Part shown: positions 17,034 through 26,565 of the stretch, piece by piece | Layout of the letters: each line of letters begins with the position of its first letter | How positions within the stretch are numbered: position 1 is the stretch's first letter | Assembly: GCF_001730685.1 (NCBI RefSeq) | Contig: NZ_MDJR01000010.1 | Coordinates: 1 to 42,946, forward strand | Length of the DNA: 42,946 bases | Direction: 5' to 3' | Source of the DNA: Caloranaerobacter ferrireducens | Lineage (GTDB): Bacteria; Bacillota; Clostridia; Tissierellales; Thermohalobacteraceae | Notes under the pieces: generated by a model | The model's input: the letters and a program-made list of their open reading frames with translations, nothing else | The model's database searches: none | Told to the model about the DNA's origin: nothing | Made by a program: the position numbers and the translations under genes

Positions 17034-17073
17034 ATGCGAAAGAATTTAGAAAGAACTAAATTTTTTCAAGCAT
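17034..17073. repeat. Dispersed hairpin repeat
   Basis: Folds as ATGC, a 12-bp stem GAAAGAATTTAG/CTAAATTTTTTC around AAAGAA, then AA and GCAT. It resembles, inverted, the sequence at 79-111. Confidence 0.5.
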
Positions 17074-17239
17074 TCGATTTTATTTTCATATTTATTTATA
17101 TAATTTTTTAAAAAATCAAGTTTATCTACAGTCTGTTAAAACAGGTTTAATATATTAGCTTTAATGCATTATATTTCTAGTTCTGAAATTAGCTAATTTT
17201 AAATTCTTTAGTATAATAAGAGAGTATAAATAAAAACTA

Positions 17240-17268
17240 TTGTAATATATACTTATTAGTGATATAAT
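17240..17268 (+). promoter_or_regulatory. Vegetative promoter of rpsF-ssb-rpsR
   Basis: TTGTAA (17240-17245), 17-base spacer, TATAAT (17263-17268). The transcript would start just before the S6 leader hairpin. Confidence 0.65.
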
Positions 17269-17283
17269 ACTAGAATGTAGTTA

Positions 17284-17313
17284 ACCTTGCCCTATTTAAT
17301 AGGGCCGTAAGTC
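17284..17313 (+). promoter_or_regulatory. S6:S18-type ribosomal protein leader
   Basis: Outer stem CTT/AAG and inner stem CCCTATT/AATAGGG, with CCG unpaired on the 3' side (GGGCCGTAAG). A CCG bulge in such a stem, just ahead of rpsF, is the known S6:S18 complex binding motif mimicking the 16S rRNA site, giving feedback control of the operon. Confidence 0.7.
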
Positions 17314-17332
17314 CAAAAGGGAGGTGAAAGCG

Positions 17333-17617
17333 ATGACAAAATACGAAGCTATGTTTATTCTTGTCCCAGATCTAGAGGAGGAAGTTAGAAACAACATAAT
17401 TGAAAAATTCAAAGGTATCATTGAACAAAATGGTACTGTTGAAAAAATTGATGAGTGGGGCGTAAGAAGACTTGCATATGAAATCAAGCATTACGCTGAA
17501 GGATATTATGTTGTTATTAACTTCCAAGGTGAGTCAAGTGTAGTAAACGAGCTTGACAGAATTTCTAAGATAACTGAGCAAGTTATCAGACATATGATTG
17601 TAAAGGAAGATGAGTAA
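17333..17617 (+). CDS. rpsF: 30S ribosomal protein S6
   Basis: A 94-residue S6 with the expected N-terminus [16 protein letters not shown] and the conserved [11 protein letters not shown]. It binds 16S rRNA as a dimer with S18, whose gene is in the same operon. ATG 17333 follows GGGAGGTG; the upstream GTG lies inside that site. First gene of rpsF-ssb-rpsR and probably autoregulated through the leader at 17284. Confidence 0.97.
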   Translation: MTKYEAMFILVPDLEEEVRNNIIEKFKGIIEQNGTVEKIDEWGVRRLAYEIKHYAEGYYVVINFQGESSVVNELDRISKITEQVIRHMIVKEDE

Positions 17618-17630
17618 AGGTGGTGAACTA

Positions 17631-18047
17631 ATGAATTGTGTTTTATTGATTGGTAGATTAACAAGAGACCCAGAATTGAGGTTTCTACCTGAAAATGGAA
17701 GAGCAGTTGCCACCTTTAATATAGCAGTTGATAGACCTTTTACTAATATAAAAGGAGAAAGAGAAACAGATTTCTTTAAAATCGTAGTTTGGGGTAGACA
17801 AGCTGAAAATTGTGCTAACTATCTAGGAAAAGGCAGACTTGTAGGAATTCAAGGTCGTATACAAACTAGATCATATGAAACTCCACAAGGAGAAAAAAGA
17901 TATGTTACAGAAATAGTAGCAGACAGAGTGCAATTCCTAGATTGGGGAGACAATAAATCTGGTAGCGAAAGTATGGGTATGAGGACAGAAGATTTGATAG
18001 CAGCAGATGGGTTTCAACCAGTAGACGATGACGAAATTCCATTCTAG
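17631..18047 (+). CDS. ssb: Single-stranded DNA-binding protein
   Basis: A 138-residue SSB: OB-fold N-terminus [45 protein letters not shown], and the acidic protein-interaction tip DDDEIPF. It coats ssDNA in replication and repair. ATG 17631 after AAAGGTGG is preferred to the in-frame ATG at 17610, which overlaps rpsF. Middle gene of the operon. Confidence 0.97.
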   Translation: MNCVLLIGRLTRDPELRFLPENGRAVATFNIAVDRPFTNIKGERETDFFKIVVWGRQAENCANYLGKGRLVGIQGRIQTRSYETPQGEKRYVTEIVADRVQFLDWGDNKSGSESMGMRTEDLIAADGFQPVDDDEIPF

Positions 18048-18061
18048 AAGGAGGGACAAGA

Positions 18062-18283
18062 GTGGCTAGAAGAAATAGGAAAAAAAGAGTATGTAGTTTC
18101 TGTGTTGATAAAGTAGAAAAGATAGACTACAAAGATGTGAATAGACTTAAAAAGTACATGACTGAAAGAGGTAAGATACTTCCAAGAAGAATCACAGGAA
18201 ACTGCGCAAGACATCAAAGACAATTGACAAGAGCGATAAAGAGAGCAAGAAATATAGCTCTATTACCATATACTGTAGAATAA
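18062..18283 (+). CDS. rpsR: 30S ribosomal protein S18
   Basis: A 73-residue S18: [56 protein letters not shown] start behind AGAAGGAGGG. The CSFC and NCARH cysteines are those of the zinc-binding (C+) type. Last gene of the operon, followed by a terminator. Confidence 0.97.
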   Translation: MARRNRKKRVCSFCVDKVEKIDYKDVNRLKKYMTERGKILPRRITGNCARHQRQLTRAIKRARNIALLPYTVE

Positions 18284-18287
18284 TATT

Positions 18288-18316
18288 AGAGAAGTGGAAA
18301 ACCACTTCTCTTTTTT
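18288..18316 (+). terminator. Terminator of rpsF-ssb-rpsR
   Basis: Ten-base-pair stem AGAGAAGTGG/CCACTTCTCT with an A loop and a T-run. Confidence 0.92.
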
Positions 18317-18387
18317 GATGTTCATAATTGTGTTATAATTTTCATAGAATATTTTAGATAGTATAAATTATGAAAGAGGTGAAGTAT

Positions 18388-18906
18388 ATGGAAAATAGAA
18401 GTATTACAATTTCATTTTTAACAAGGACAGGCTTAATGTTAGCCTTAGCTTTAGTGTTTCAAATAGGTTTTAGAGCTTTTGCTCAACCTGCAGTAGGTCC
18501 TTTAGTAAATATGGTACTTATAATGAGTGGTGCACTAGTTGGGACTTTGTCAGGAATTATAGTTGGTTGTTTAACACCTTTAATAGCTTTTTTTGTAGGA
18601 ATAATGCCTAAATTTCCTTTGATTCCATTTATTATGATAGGAAATGCTTTGTTAGTTATAATTTTTAATTATATTAGAAATAAAACTTCTAAATGGGGAG
18701 ATTATTTAGGTTTAATAGGAGCTGCTTTTGTTAAATTTGTATGGTTAGCTTTTTCTGTTAGATATTTGGTTAAATTATTTATGCCAAAAGTACCTGCAAA
18801 ACTTATTGTTGCATTATCTCTTCCTCAATTGTATACGGCACTTATTGGGGGATTTTTAGCTGTATTGATAATAAAAATGTTACCAAAAAATATTTTTAAT
18901 AAATAG
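18388..18906 (+). CDS. ECF-transporter S-component-like membrane protein
   Basis: A 172-residue protein with five or six membrane segments, small-residue-rich first half (VGPLVNMVLIMSGALVGTLSG) and the size and layout of substrate-binding S components of energy-coupling-factor vitamin transporters. The substrate is unknown, and no EcfA/EcfT genes are near, so it would share a module encoded elsewhere. ATG 18388 follows AAAGAGGTG. No riboswitch is apparent upstream. Confidence 0.65.
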   Translation: MENRSITISFLTRTGLMLALALVFQIGFRAFAQPAVGPLVNMVLIMSGALVGTLSGIIVGCLTPLIAFFVGIMPKFPLIPFIMIGNALLVIIFNYIRNKTSKWGDYLGLIGAAFVKFVWLAFSVRYLVKLFMPKVPAKLIVALSLPQLYTALIGGFLAVLIIKMLPKNIFNK

Positions 18907-18939
18907 AATTAATATAACGCTTAAAAATGTATTCTAAGT

Positions 18940-18962
18940 GCAGCCATTTGGCTGCTTTTTTT
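18940..18962 (+). terminator. Terminator of the ECF S-component-like gene
   Basis: Stem GCAGCC/GGCTGC, ATTT loop, run of seven T. Confidence 0.9.
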
Positions 18963-19097
18963 ATGTGATGGAGCCTATATTTCATTTGACATAATAAACT
19001 CTACTATGTAGAATTTTATTAAGGTTGCAGTTAGAAATTGTTGGAATAGTTCATTATTTATACAAATCTGCTATAATGTATATAGGGGGCGTAAAAT

Positions 19098-19424
19098 ATG
19101 GGTTTTAAAGATGATAAGATAGATATTACGAAAAATATAAAAGTTATTGAGTGGCTTAAAAGTGAACTTCTGACAGCTGTAGCATCACTTTTTGAGTTAT
19201 TTGTTAAAGGGATAAAAAATAGCCAGGACGCTTTATTAGATGCTTTGGCTAATATTATTTTGGTAACATATTTACTTGGAAAGAGATTGGGTTTTAGTTT
19301 TGAAAGTATAGATTCTAAAATTGAAAATAAAATTAAATTAGGGATAATAGAAGAACATAAAATAGAAAAGTGGTATGGTGATTTGAGTAAATTAAGAGAA
19401 TACTTAAATAGATCAAGAAAATAA
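19098..19424 (+). CDS. MazG-like family protein
   Basis: A 108-residue all-helical protein starting behind AGGGGGCG. Layout and motifs (WLKSELLTAVASLFELF, DALANIILVTYLLGKRLG) resemble the short MazG-like proteins often located upstream of yybS in Clostridia. The complete EEXXE...EXXD metal-binding set of active MazG pyrophosphatases is not visible, so catalysis is doubtful. It is 14 bases before the start chosen for yybS and co-transcribed. Confidence 0.65.
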   Translation: MGFKDDKIDITKNIKVIEWLKSELLTAVASLFELFVKGIKNSQDALLDALANIILVTYLLGKRLGFSFESIDSKIENKIKLGIIEEHKIEKWYGDLSKLREYLNRSRK

Positions 19425-19438
19425 TAGAGGTGATTTCT

Positions 19439-20383
19439 TTGAACTTAAATGATAAAACTAAAGGGGTAGCAGAAGCGGGAATAATTACAGCTTTAACGAT
19501 TATTTTAGCTTTAATAGGGGTTAATATATTTTCTATAGTAATATTATTATATCCTGTTCCTTTTATAATATTAGGATTTAGGAGAGATATAAAATATAGT
19601 ATATTATCGATTATAGTGTCAAGTTTTGTATTAGGTATATTGATAGATTTACTTACTGGAGTATTTATGTTGTTGCTATTTGGGCCTTTATCTGTCATTT
19701 TTGTTTATTTGCTTAATAAAAAGGAGAAGTCATATAAGGTTTTAATTATTACTACAGTGGTATTTTTTGTTTCAATTTTAATTGTTATATTATTATCAGG
19801 ATATATATTTGGAGTAAGTTTCGTTGAACATATGGAGCTTTCTCTTAATAAAGCATTTGAAGTTCAGTTAGATATGATAAAAAATATGAGTTTAACTAAC
19901 TACGAAATGTCAAAAATTAAAAGTATGATGGACATGATTATAGATTATATGATTGCTATATTACCTGCAGCTTTAATTATTTTTTCAGGATTCGTAGCAT
20001 ATGTTAATTATTTAGTATTAGGAGCTGTATTGAGAAGGATTGGCAATAGGAATATCCATGTACCGAGATTTAAATACTTTAGAATGCCTAGTAATGCAAT
20101 ATTAGGTATTTTGGCAATATTTATAGCTACTTGGATTATTAAATATTTTAAAATGCTTTATTATCATACAATATTTCTAAATGTAATGATTATTGTTCTA
20201 TTTATTCTCTTTATACAAGGATTGGCAGTTCTGGTGTTTTATTTAGACAGAAGAAAAACTAATAAATTTATAAAGGGGATAATATTAGTACTATCAGTGA
20301 TGTATATTCCTATGTGGCTACTTGTTTCTTTTATTGGCTTTATAGATTCACTTATCAATTTTAGGAAAGTTAAAGTTTCCTGA
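19439..20383 (+). CDS. yybS: YybS-like DUF2232 membrane protein
   Basis: A 314-residue protein with eight or so membrane segments and the position immediately upstream of gdpP-rplI-dnaB that is typical of yybS. Function unknown; possibly an S-component-like transporter. TTG 19439 is preferred (seven bases after AGAGGTGA); a GTG at 19430 overlaps that site. It is 17 bases upstream of gdpP. Confidence 0.8.
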   Translation: MNLNDKTKGVAEAGIITALTIILALIGVNIFSIVILLYPVPFIILGFRRDIKYSILSIIVSSFVLGILIDLLTGVFMLLLFGPLSVIFVYLLNKKEKSYKVLIITTVVFFVSILIVILLSGYIFGVSFVEHMELSLNKAFEVQLDMIKNMSLTNYEMSKIKSMMDMIIDYMIAILPAALIIFSGFVAYVNYLVLGAVLRRIGNRNIHVPRFKYFRMPSNAILGILAIFIATWIIKYFKMLYYHTIFLNVMIIVLFILFIQGLAVLVFYLDRRKTNKFIKGIILVLSVMYIPMWLLVSFIGFIDSLINFRKVKVS

Positions 20384-20400
20384 TTTTTTAGGAGGATAAA

Positions 20401-22410
20401 ATGGGAAAGGGGAAAAATATCTTTAGATTTTTAGTACCAGACACTAAAATTTATCTCTGGATAATAGGAATACTTATAGGAATTATAGCTTTTTATGAAC
20501 CTGTAATTGCAGGTATAGGGGTAATAGTTTTATTTTATTTAATTTATTATCATTGGAGAAATGTTCACTTAAAAAAAGTTGAGTGGACTAAATATATAGA
20601 AAGTCTTACAGAAGATTTTGACACTGCTACAAAACATGCGATTTTAAATTTACCAATTCCTTTAGTAATGGTTGAAATAGATGGGAGGATAACTTGGTAT
20701 AATCCTAAATTCATGGAAATAATCGATAGAGAAGATATACTTGAAATTAGAATAAATGATATAATTCCAGGATTTAATATAGATGATATAATGAATAATG
20801 AAAAAGATATGGTAATTGAGGCAACAATTAAAGATAGACATTATAAAGTGTTGTATAATATAGTAAAAAAGGAAAACAAAAATAAAAACAAAAAAGGCTA
20901 TATAATAATGTTATATTGGATAGATGTAACTAATTTTACTTTATTGAAAGACAAGTATAATGATGAAAAAATTAATGTATGTTTAGTACAGGTTGATAAT
21001 TACAATGAAGTTATAAAGAGCACGGAAGAAACTTCAAGGCCAATAGTTATTGCAGAAATAGATAGAAGATTAAATATTTTTGCATCAAGAATAAATGGAC
21101 TTATAAGAAAATTTGAAAGTGACAAATATTTGATAATTTTTGAGCATAAGTATTTACGAAATTTGGAAATAAAGAAATTTGATATACTTGATGATATAAG
21201 AGAAATAAGTGTAGGTAATAAAATACCAGTTACTTTAAGTATAGGTGTAGGCGTAAATGGAAAAAATCCTGCTCAGCTCTATGAATTCGCAAGGGCTGCT
21301 ATAGATATTGCATTAGGAAGAGGTGGAGACCAAGCGGTCGTTAAAAAGATAGACAAACTTGAATTTTATGGAGGTAAAAGTAAAGCGGTTGAGAAAAGGA
21401 CTAAAGTAAAGGCGAGAATTATTTCTCATGCTTTAAGACAGCTTATAGACCAATCAGATAGAGTATTTATTATGGGCCATAAGATAGCTGACATGGATAG
21501 TTTTGGTGCTTCATTAGGTATATTTAGAGCTGTTAAGAACAGAGGTAAAGAAGGATATATTATATTAAGTGGAGTTAATCCTTCGATAAAGAATATTTAT
21601 AATAAAATAAAACAAGATCATCCTCAATATTTAAAACACATAATTACTCCTGAGGAGGCTGTAGCTAAGGCAGACAAGTCTTCTTTATGTATTGTTGTAG
21701 ATATTCACAGGCCAAGCTATACAGAAGCTCCAGAATTGTTGGAAATAGTTGATAAGGTGGTTTTGATTGACCATCATAGGAGAGGTGCAGAATTTATAGA
21801 AGAGCCTGTGCTTATGTATTTGGAGCCTTATGCTTCATCAACATGTGAATTAGTTACAGAGATACTTTATTACATGGGAGATAAAATAGAGATAGAAAAA
21901 TTTGAAGCAGAAGCTATGTTGGCTGGTATAGCAGTAGATACTAAACATTTTACTTTTAAAACTGGAGTAAGGACTTTTGAGGCAGCTTCTTTCTTGAGAA
22001 GAGCTGGAGCAGATACTACGTCGGTAAGAAAATTATTTCAGGATGATTTGTATACATTCATCTTAAGGGCGGAAGTTGTAAAGAAAGCAGAGATAATAGA
22101 TGGAATTATAGCTATATCAACATTAGAGGAAATTAGTGATGATTCAGTATTGATTGCTGCACAGTCAGCAGATGATTTATTGAATATTAGTGGGATAAAA
22201 GCTTCATTTGTATTAGTGATAAATGATGATAAAATACATATAAGTGGCAGATCATTAGGAGACATTAACGTTCAATTAATTCTTGAAAAATTAGGTGGAG
22301 GAGGTCATTTGACAGCGGCTGGCACGCAGTTAGATGGGACTGATTTACATTATGCAAAAGAAAGATTGAAAGAAGCGATAAGAGAATATATTAAGGAAGG
22401 TGAAGAGTAA
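20401..22410 (+). CDS. gdpP: Cyclic-di-AMP phosphodiesterase GdpP (DHH/DHHA1)
   Basis: A 669-residue membrane protein: two N-terminal membrane segments (about 12-50), a PAS-like domain (about 75-150), a degenerate GGDEF domain (about 175-300, with ESDKYLI where GGDEF would be), then the DHH domain with [20 protein letters not shown] and DHHRRG, and the DHHA1 end [11 protein letters not shown]. It hydrolyses c-di-AMP to pApA, controlling potassium and osmolyte homeostasis. Strong ribosome binding site AGGAGG. Its stop overlaps the rplI start (TAATG). Confidence 0.95.
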   Translation: MGKGKNIFRFLVPDTKIYLWIIGILIGIIAFYEPVIAGIGVIVLFYLIYYHWRNVHLKKVEWTKYIESLTEDFDTATKHAILNLPIPLVMVEIDGRITWYNPKFMEIIDREDILEIRINDIIPGFNIDDIMNNEKDMVIEATIKDRHYKVLYNIVKKENKNKNKKGYIIMLYWIDVTNFTLLKDKYNDEKINVCLVQVDNYNEVIKSTEETSRPIVIAEIDRRLNIFASRINGLIRKFESDKYLIIFEHKYLRNLEIKKFDILDDIREISVGNKIPVTLSIGVGVNGKNPAQLYEFARAAIDIALGRGGDQAVVKKIDKLEFYGGKSKAVEKRTKVKARIISHALRQLIDQSDRVFIMGHKIADMDSFGASLGIFRAVKNRGKEGYIILSGVNPSIKNIYNKIKQDHPQYLKHIITPEEAVAKADKSSLCIVVDIHRPSYTEAPELLEIVDKVVLIDHHRRGAEFIEEPVLMYLEPYASSTCELVTEILYYMGDKIEIEKFEAEAMLAGIAVDTKHFTFKTGVRTFEAASFLRRAGADTTSVRKLFQDDLYTFILRAEVVKKAEIIDGIIAISTLEEISDDSVLIAAQSADDLLNISGIKASFVLVINDDKIHISGRSLGDINVQLILEKLGGGGHLTAAGTQLDGTDLHYAKERLKEAIREYIKEGEE

Positions 22411-22856
22411 TGAAGGTAATATTATTAAAGGATGTCAAGGGACTTGGTAAAAAAGGTAGTGTTGTTAATGTAAAAGATGGCTATGCGAGGAATTTTCTTT
22501 TGCCGAGAGGAGTTGCTAAAGAAGCAACAGAAGGTAATTTAAAGGTATTAAAAGAACAGGAAACAGCCAGAGAGATTAAACAAAAAGAAGAATTAGAAAA
22601 AGCTAAAAAATTAGCTGAAAAGATATCTAGTATTAGTGTTAAAATACAAGGCAAAGCAGGAGCAAATGGTAAGCTATTTGGTTCAATTACAAGTAAAGAT
22701 ATTGCCAATGCATTAAATAAACAGCATAAAATAAAGATTGATAAAAAGAAAATTATGTTAGAAGATAATATAAAAGCTCTTGGTGTAGTTTTTGTTGATA
22801 TTAAAGTATATCCGTCTGTTGTAGCAAAGCTTAAAGTTGAGGTATCTGAAAATTAG
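22410..22856 (+). CDS. rplI: 50S ribosomal protein L9
   Basis: A 148-residue L9 with the conserved N-terminus [30 protein letters not shown] (start and end residues quoted partly: [24 protein letters not shown]), the long connecting helix and the C-terminal domain. Binds 23S rRNA domain V. Translationally coupled to gdpP, a conserved Firmicute arrangement. Confidence 0.97.
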   Translation: MKVILLKDVKGLGKKGSVVNVKDGYARNFLLPRGVAKEATEGNLKVLKEQETAREIKQKEELEKAKKLAEKISSISVKIQGKAGANGKLFGSITSKDIANALNKQHKIKIDKKKIMLEDNIKALGVVFVDIKVYPSVVAKLKVEVSEN

Positions 22857-22932
22857 TGTGTTTTATATAATCAGCACTTTTTAAGGAAGTTGCCTTAAAA
22901 AGTGCTGTAATTCATATTAGGAGGTGAACTCT

Positions 22933-24276
22933 GTGACTGATAATATAAAGACTATTGGAAAAGTACCTCCACATAGCATTGAAGCTGAACAGTCTGTTTT
23001 AGGATCAATGATACTAGATAAAGATTCGATAATTACTGCTATTGAAATATTAAGACCAGACGATTTTTATAAAGAAGCTCATAAGGAAATATATGAAGCT
23101 ATATTAGCACTTAATGATAAAAATGAACCTGTTGATTTGATAACTTTATCTGAAGAATTGAAAAAGAGGGGTACTTTAGAAGCGATTGGTGGAATGACCT
23201 ATTTAGCCGATTTATCAGAAGGTATATCTACAACTGCTAATATAAAGCATTATTGTGAGATAGTAGAAGAGAAATCAATTCTAAGAAAGTTGATTAAAGC
23301 TTCTGATGAGATAATGTCAAAGGGATATGAAGCTGATGAAGAAATAAGTAGTATAATCGATTTAGCGGAAAAGAAGATATTTGATATTACGCAAAGAAAA
23401 AGTCATGAAGGATTTACGCCTATTAAAAATATTTTATTAGACAGTCTTAATAAAATTGAGGAGATGTTTGAAAATAAAGGTGGCATAACAGGTTTAACTA
23501 CTGGATTTATCGATATAGATAATAAAACATCTGGATTACAAAAATCAGACCTAATATTAGTTGCTGCTAGGCCATCGATGGGTAAAACAGCTTTTGCATT
23601 AAATATTGCATTAAATAGTGCATTAAAAGGTAATGCATCAGTTGCTATATTTAGTTTAGAGATGTCAAAAGAGCAATTAGTGCAGCGTATGTTAAGTATT
23701 GAATCACATGTAGAAATACAAAAAATTAGAAATGGACAGTTGAGTGAGGACGAGTGGTTAAGATTGGTTAGAGCAATGGGGCCTTTATCTCAAGCTAAAA
23801 TATATATTGACGATACCCCTGGAATTACACTAAGTGAAATGAAGGCGAAATGCAGAAGATTAAAGATAGAAAATGGATTAGACTTGATACTTATTGATTA
23901 TTTACAGTTAATGCAGGGAGATGGGAAATCCGAGAATAGACAACAGGAGATATCTGCTATATCGAGAGGTTTAAAAGGATTAGCAAGAGAAATGAATTGT
24001 CCAGTAGTAGCTTTATCGCAGCTTTCACGTGCACCTGAGTTAAGATCTGATCATAGACCTATTTTATCAGATCTAAGAGAATCTGGTGCAATAGAGCAGG
24101 ATGCAGACGTAGTAATGCTTTTGTATAGAGATGAATATTATCATCCAGATACAGATAAAAAGAATATCGGTGAGGTAATAATAGCAAAGCAGCGTAATGG
24201 TCCTACAGGTACTGTTGAATTGGTTTGGATGGGACAGTTTACTAAATTCTTGAATTTAGAAAAGTATAGACAATAA
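22933..24276 (+). CDS. dnaB: Replicative DNA helicase
   Basis: A 447-residue DnaB family hexameric helicase. The N-terminal domain begins KVPPHSIEAEQSVLGSMI; the RecA-like domain has Walker A ARPSMGKTAFAL (about 215-226), IFSLEMSKEQL, LILIDYLQLMQG (Walker B) and LRESGAIEQDADVVMLLYR with the arginine finger region. GTG 22933 is preferred; it is 5-7 bases after AGGAGGTG, while a GTG at 22924 lies within the site. It unwinds DNA ahead of the fork. Followed by a strong terminator. Confidence 0.96.
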   Translation: MTDNIKTIGKVPPHSIEAEQSVLGSMILDKDSIITAIEILRPDDFYKEAHKEIYEAILALNDKNEPVDLITLSEELKKRGTLEAIGGMTYLADLSEGISTTANIKHYCEIVEEKSILRKLIKASDEIMSKGYEADEEISSIIDLAEKKIFDITQRKSHEGFTPIKNILLDSLNKIEEMFENKGGITGLTTGFIDIDNKTSGLQKSDLILVAARPSMGKTAFALNIALNSALKGNASVAIFSLEMSKEQLVQRMLSIESHVEIQKIRNGQLSEDEWLRLVRAMGPLSQAKIYIDDTPGITLSEMKAKCRRLKIENGLDLILIDYLQLMQGDGKSENRQQEISAISRGLKGLAREMNCPVVALSQLSRAPELRSDHRPILSDLRESGAIEQDADVVMLLYRDEYYHPDTDKKNIGEVIIAKQRNGPTGTVELVWMGQFTKFLNLEKYRQ

Positions 24277-24284
24277 ATTATTTT

Positions 24285-24317
24285 ATACCGAGGGTTTAAA
24301 CCCTCGGTATATTTTTT
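24285..24317 (+). terminator. Terminator of the gdpP-rplI-dnaB unit
   Basis: Stem ATACCGAGGG/CCCTCGGTAT around TTTAAA, followed by a T-rich tail. Confidence 0.92.
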
Positions 24318-24444
24318 GACAGAAAGTAATATAACTTTGTCAACAGCCTGGATGCTTTTTGTATAAAAAAGCATTATGGAATATAAAGGAACTAATTGCG
24401 TGATATAATATAATATAGATAATTTAAGGGGTGTGGGTGAGTAT

Positions 24445-25044
24445 ATGTGTTTAATTGTAGGAAAAAGGGTTACTATAAGACCTTTAGTATTAGAAGATGT
24501 ATATGCAATGCAAGACTGGGGGAAACATGAAGAGCCACTTTTTTCTGACTATAATTTTCCTAAATTAAAAGATGAAGAAATAAGACAGTGGTATAAAGAT
24601 AGAACGCTTAAGAAAAATAGAAAATCTTTTGGTATATTGAATGAAAATGGAGATACAATCGGATACTTAACAATTAGAAATATAAAAAAATTCAAGAAAC
24701 AGGCAACTTTAGGAATAACTTTAGATGCTAACTTTGTAAATCGAGGTTATGGTACTGAAGCTTTAAATATTTTTTTAGATTATTTTTTTAATGAACTTAA
24801 AATGAAAACTATGTGTCTAAGTGTTGCGAAATTTAACAAAAGAGCAATAAGATGTTATGAAAAAAATGGTTTTAGAAAAACTGGGGAATATCTTAAGAAA
24901 CTAGACATAAAAACATATAATGTTTTATTAAAAGAAAGACATAGTGATTTGATTGATGGCTTTATTTTTAAAAAAGGGAATTTATATTGCTGTTATTATA
25001 AAATGGAGTTGAGTAAATATGACTACTGCAAAAACGAACATTAA
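24445..25044 (+). CDS. GNAT family N-acetyltransferase
   Basis: A 199-residue GNAT protein. The acetyl-CoA site is visible in LGITLDANFVNRGYGTEALNI (key residues N-RGYGTEA, about 86-99) followed by the RimJ/RimL-type pattern RAIRCYEKNGFRKTGEY. Substrate unknown. ATG 24445 is taken as start (AAGGGGTG lies 11-18 bases upstream). It lies between dnaB and the FAD protein without obvious functional link. The C-terminal part (about 165-199) is cysteine- and aromatic-rich and may be lineage-specific. Confidence 0.85.
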   Translation: MCLIVGKRVTIRPLVLEDVYAMQDWGKHEEPLFSDYNFPKLKDEEIRQWYKDRTLKKNRKSFGILNENGDTIGYLTIRNIKKFKKQATLGITLDANFVNRGYGTEALNIFLDYFFNELKMKTMCLSVAKFNKRAIRCYEKNGFRKTGEYLKKLDIKTYNVLLKERHSDLIDGFIFKKGNLYCCYYKMELSKYDYCKNEH

Positions 25045-25160
25045 AAATAATACAACAAATAACATTCGGTATTTTATTGACTTTAATAAATCGATTTGAT
25101 AATATAGTTAGGGGTCATTCGTGTTATAACGAAAATTATTTTAGAAGAGAGGTAATGAAA

Positions 25161-26549
25161 ATGCCTAAGAAAAATTACGATGTTATAATTATTGGTGGTG
25201 GACCTGCTGGAATTTTTACTGCATTAGAATTATTAAAACATGATGAAAATATGGATATATTATTACTCGAAAAAGGAAGGAACATTGAAGGCAGGATATG
25301 TCCAATAAAAACAAAAGGCGTTAAATGTGTGCAGTGTAAACCTTGTTCTATTGTTAATGGATGGGGAGGAGCAGGTGCTTTTAGTGATGGTAAATTGACA
25401 CTTACTTCAGAGTTTGGTGGTATTTTAGATGAGTATATGACGAAAAAAGAACTTGAGGATCTCATAAATTATGTTGATAGAATATATCTAAAATTTGGTG
25501 CTACAGAAAAAATACATGGTACTAATACCGAGAAAATAAGAGAAATTCAAAGGAAAGCAGCTGCTGCAGATTTGAAACTTATACCTGCAAAGGTTAAACA
25601 TTTAGGCACTGAAAGATGTTTTAATATACTAAAAAGAATGGAAGAGTACTTAAGGGATAGAATAACAATAAAATATTTATCACCTGTTGATAAAATTTTA
25701 GTTAAAGATGGCAAGGTTTCAGGTGTTGTAACTAAAGATGAAGAGTTTTTTAGCGATTATGTAGTTGCAGTACCTGGTAGAGAAGGATCTGAATGGTTTA
25801 AAAATGAAGCTGAAAGATTGGGACTTAGCCTTAAAAATAATGCAGTTGATATTGGCGTTAGAGTAGAAGTTCCGGCTGTAGTTTTAGAGGAAATTACTGA
25901 CGTTGTTTATGAATCTAAGCTGATTTATTATACAAAATCATTTGATGATAGAGTAAGAACTTTCTGTATGAATCCTTATGGTGAAGTAGTTGTAGAAAAT
26001 AATGATGGCATAAAGACAGTTAATGGACATAGTTATGCAGAAAGGAAAACAGAAAATACTAATTTTGCACTTTTAGTTTCTAAAGAATTTACTGAACCAT
26101 TTAATTCTCCTATAGCTTATGGGAAATATATTGCAACATTGGCTAATATGTTAGGAGATGGGGTAATAGTACAAAGGTTAGGGGATTTATTAGATGGTAG
26201 AAGAACTACAGAAAGTAGATTAAGAAGAAGTTTAGTTCAGCCTACATTAATCGATGCTACTCCTGGTGACTTAAGCTTGGTGCTTCCGTATAGGCATTTA
26301 AGAGATATAATTGAAATGCTAGAAGCTATGGATAAGATAGCTCCTGGAGTATTTTCAAAACATACTCTTTTATATGGGGTTGAAGTTAAATTTTATTCTT
26401 CAAGAGTTAAGCTCACGAATAATCTTGAAACAGAAATAGATAATTTATTTGCTGCAGGAGATGGTGCGGGAGTTACAAGAGGATTAGCACAAGCTTCTGC
26501 TGCAGGAGTAGTTGTAGCAAGAGAGATAATAAAAAGGTTAAACAAATAA
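25161..26549 (+). CDS. FAD-dependent oxidoreductase (NAD(P)/FAD-binding)
   Basis: A 462-residue flavoprotein with the N-terminal dinucleotide motif VIIIGGGPAGIFTALELL (about 7-24), a cysteine-rich segment CPIKTKGVKCVQCKPC (about 45-60) followed by GWGGAGAFSDGKL, and a C-terminal FAD-contact LFAAGDGAGVTRGLAQA. This family of uncharacterised dehydrogenases is common in Clostridia, beside purA. The four cysteines could hold a metal or cluster, but this is not established. ATG 25161 is chosen, eight bases after AGAGAGG; an earlier ATG at 25155 is too near the site. Confidence 0.82.
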   Translation: MPKKNYDVIIIGGGPAGIFTALELLKHDENMDILLLEKGRNIEGRICPIKTKGVKCVQCKPCSIVNGWGGAGAFSDGKLTLTSEFGGILDEYMTKKELEDLINYVDRIYLKFGATEKIHGTNTEKIREIQRKAAAADLKLIPAKVKHLGTERCFNILKRMEEYLRDRITIKYLSPVDKILVKDGKVSGVVTKDEEFFSDYVVAVPGREGSEWFKNEAERLGLSLKNNAVDIGVRVEVPAVVLEEITDVVYESKLIYYTKSFDDRVRTFCMNPYGEVVVENNDGIKTVNGHSYAERKTENTNFALLVSKEFTEPFNSPIAYGKYIATLANMLGDGVIVQRLGDLLDGRRTTESRLRRSLVQPTLIDATPGDLSLVLPYRHLRDIIEMLEAMDKIAPGVFSKHTLLYGVEVKFYSSRVKLTNNLETEIDNLFAAGDGAGVTRGLAQASAAGVVVAREIIKRLNK

Positions 26550-26565
26550 CAAAGGGGTTGATTAA

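Larger units (their letters stand above)
16992..17332. other. Intergenic region: repeat copy, promoter and S6 leader
   Basis: No gene is seen. It contains the dispersed hairpin at 17034-17073, a TTGTAA-N17-TATAAT promoter (17240-17268) and the S6:S18-type leader hairpin (17284-17313), all detailed separately. Confidence 0.6.
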
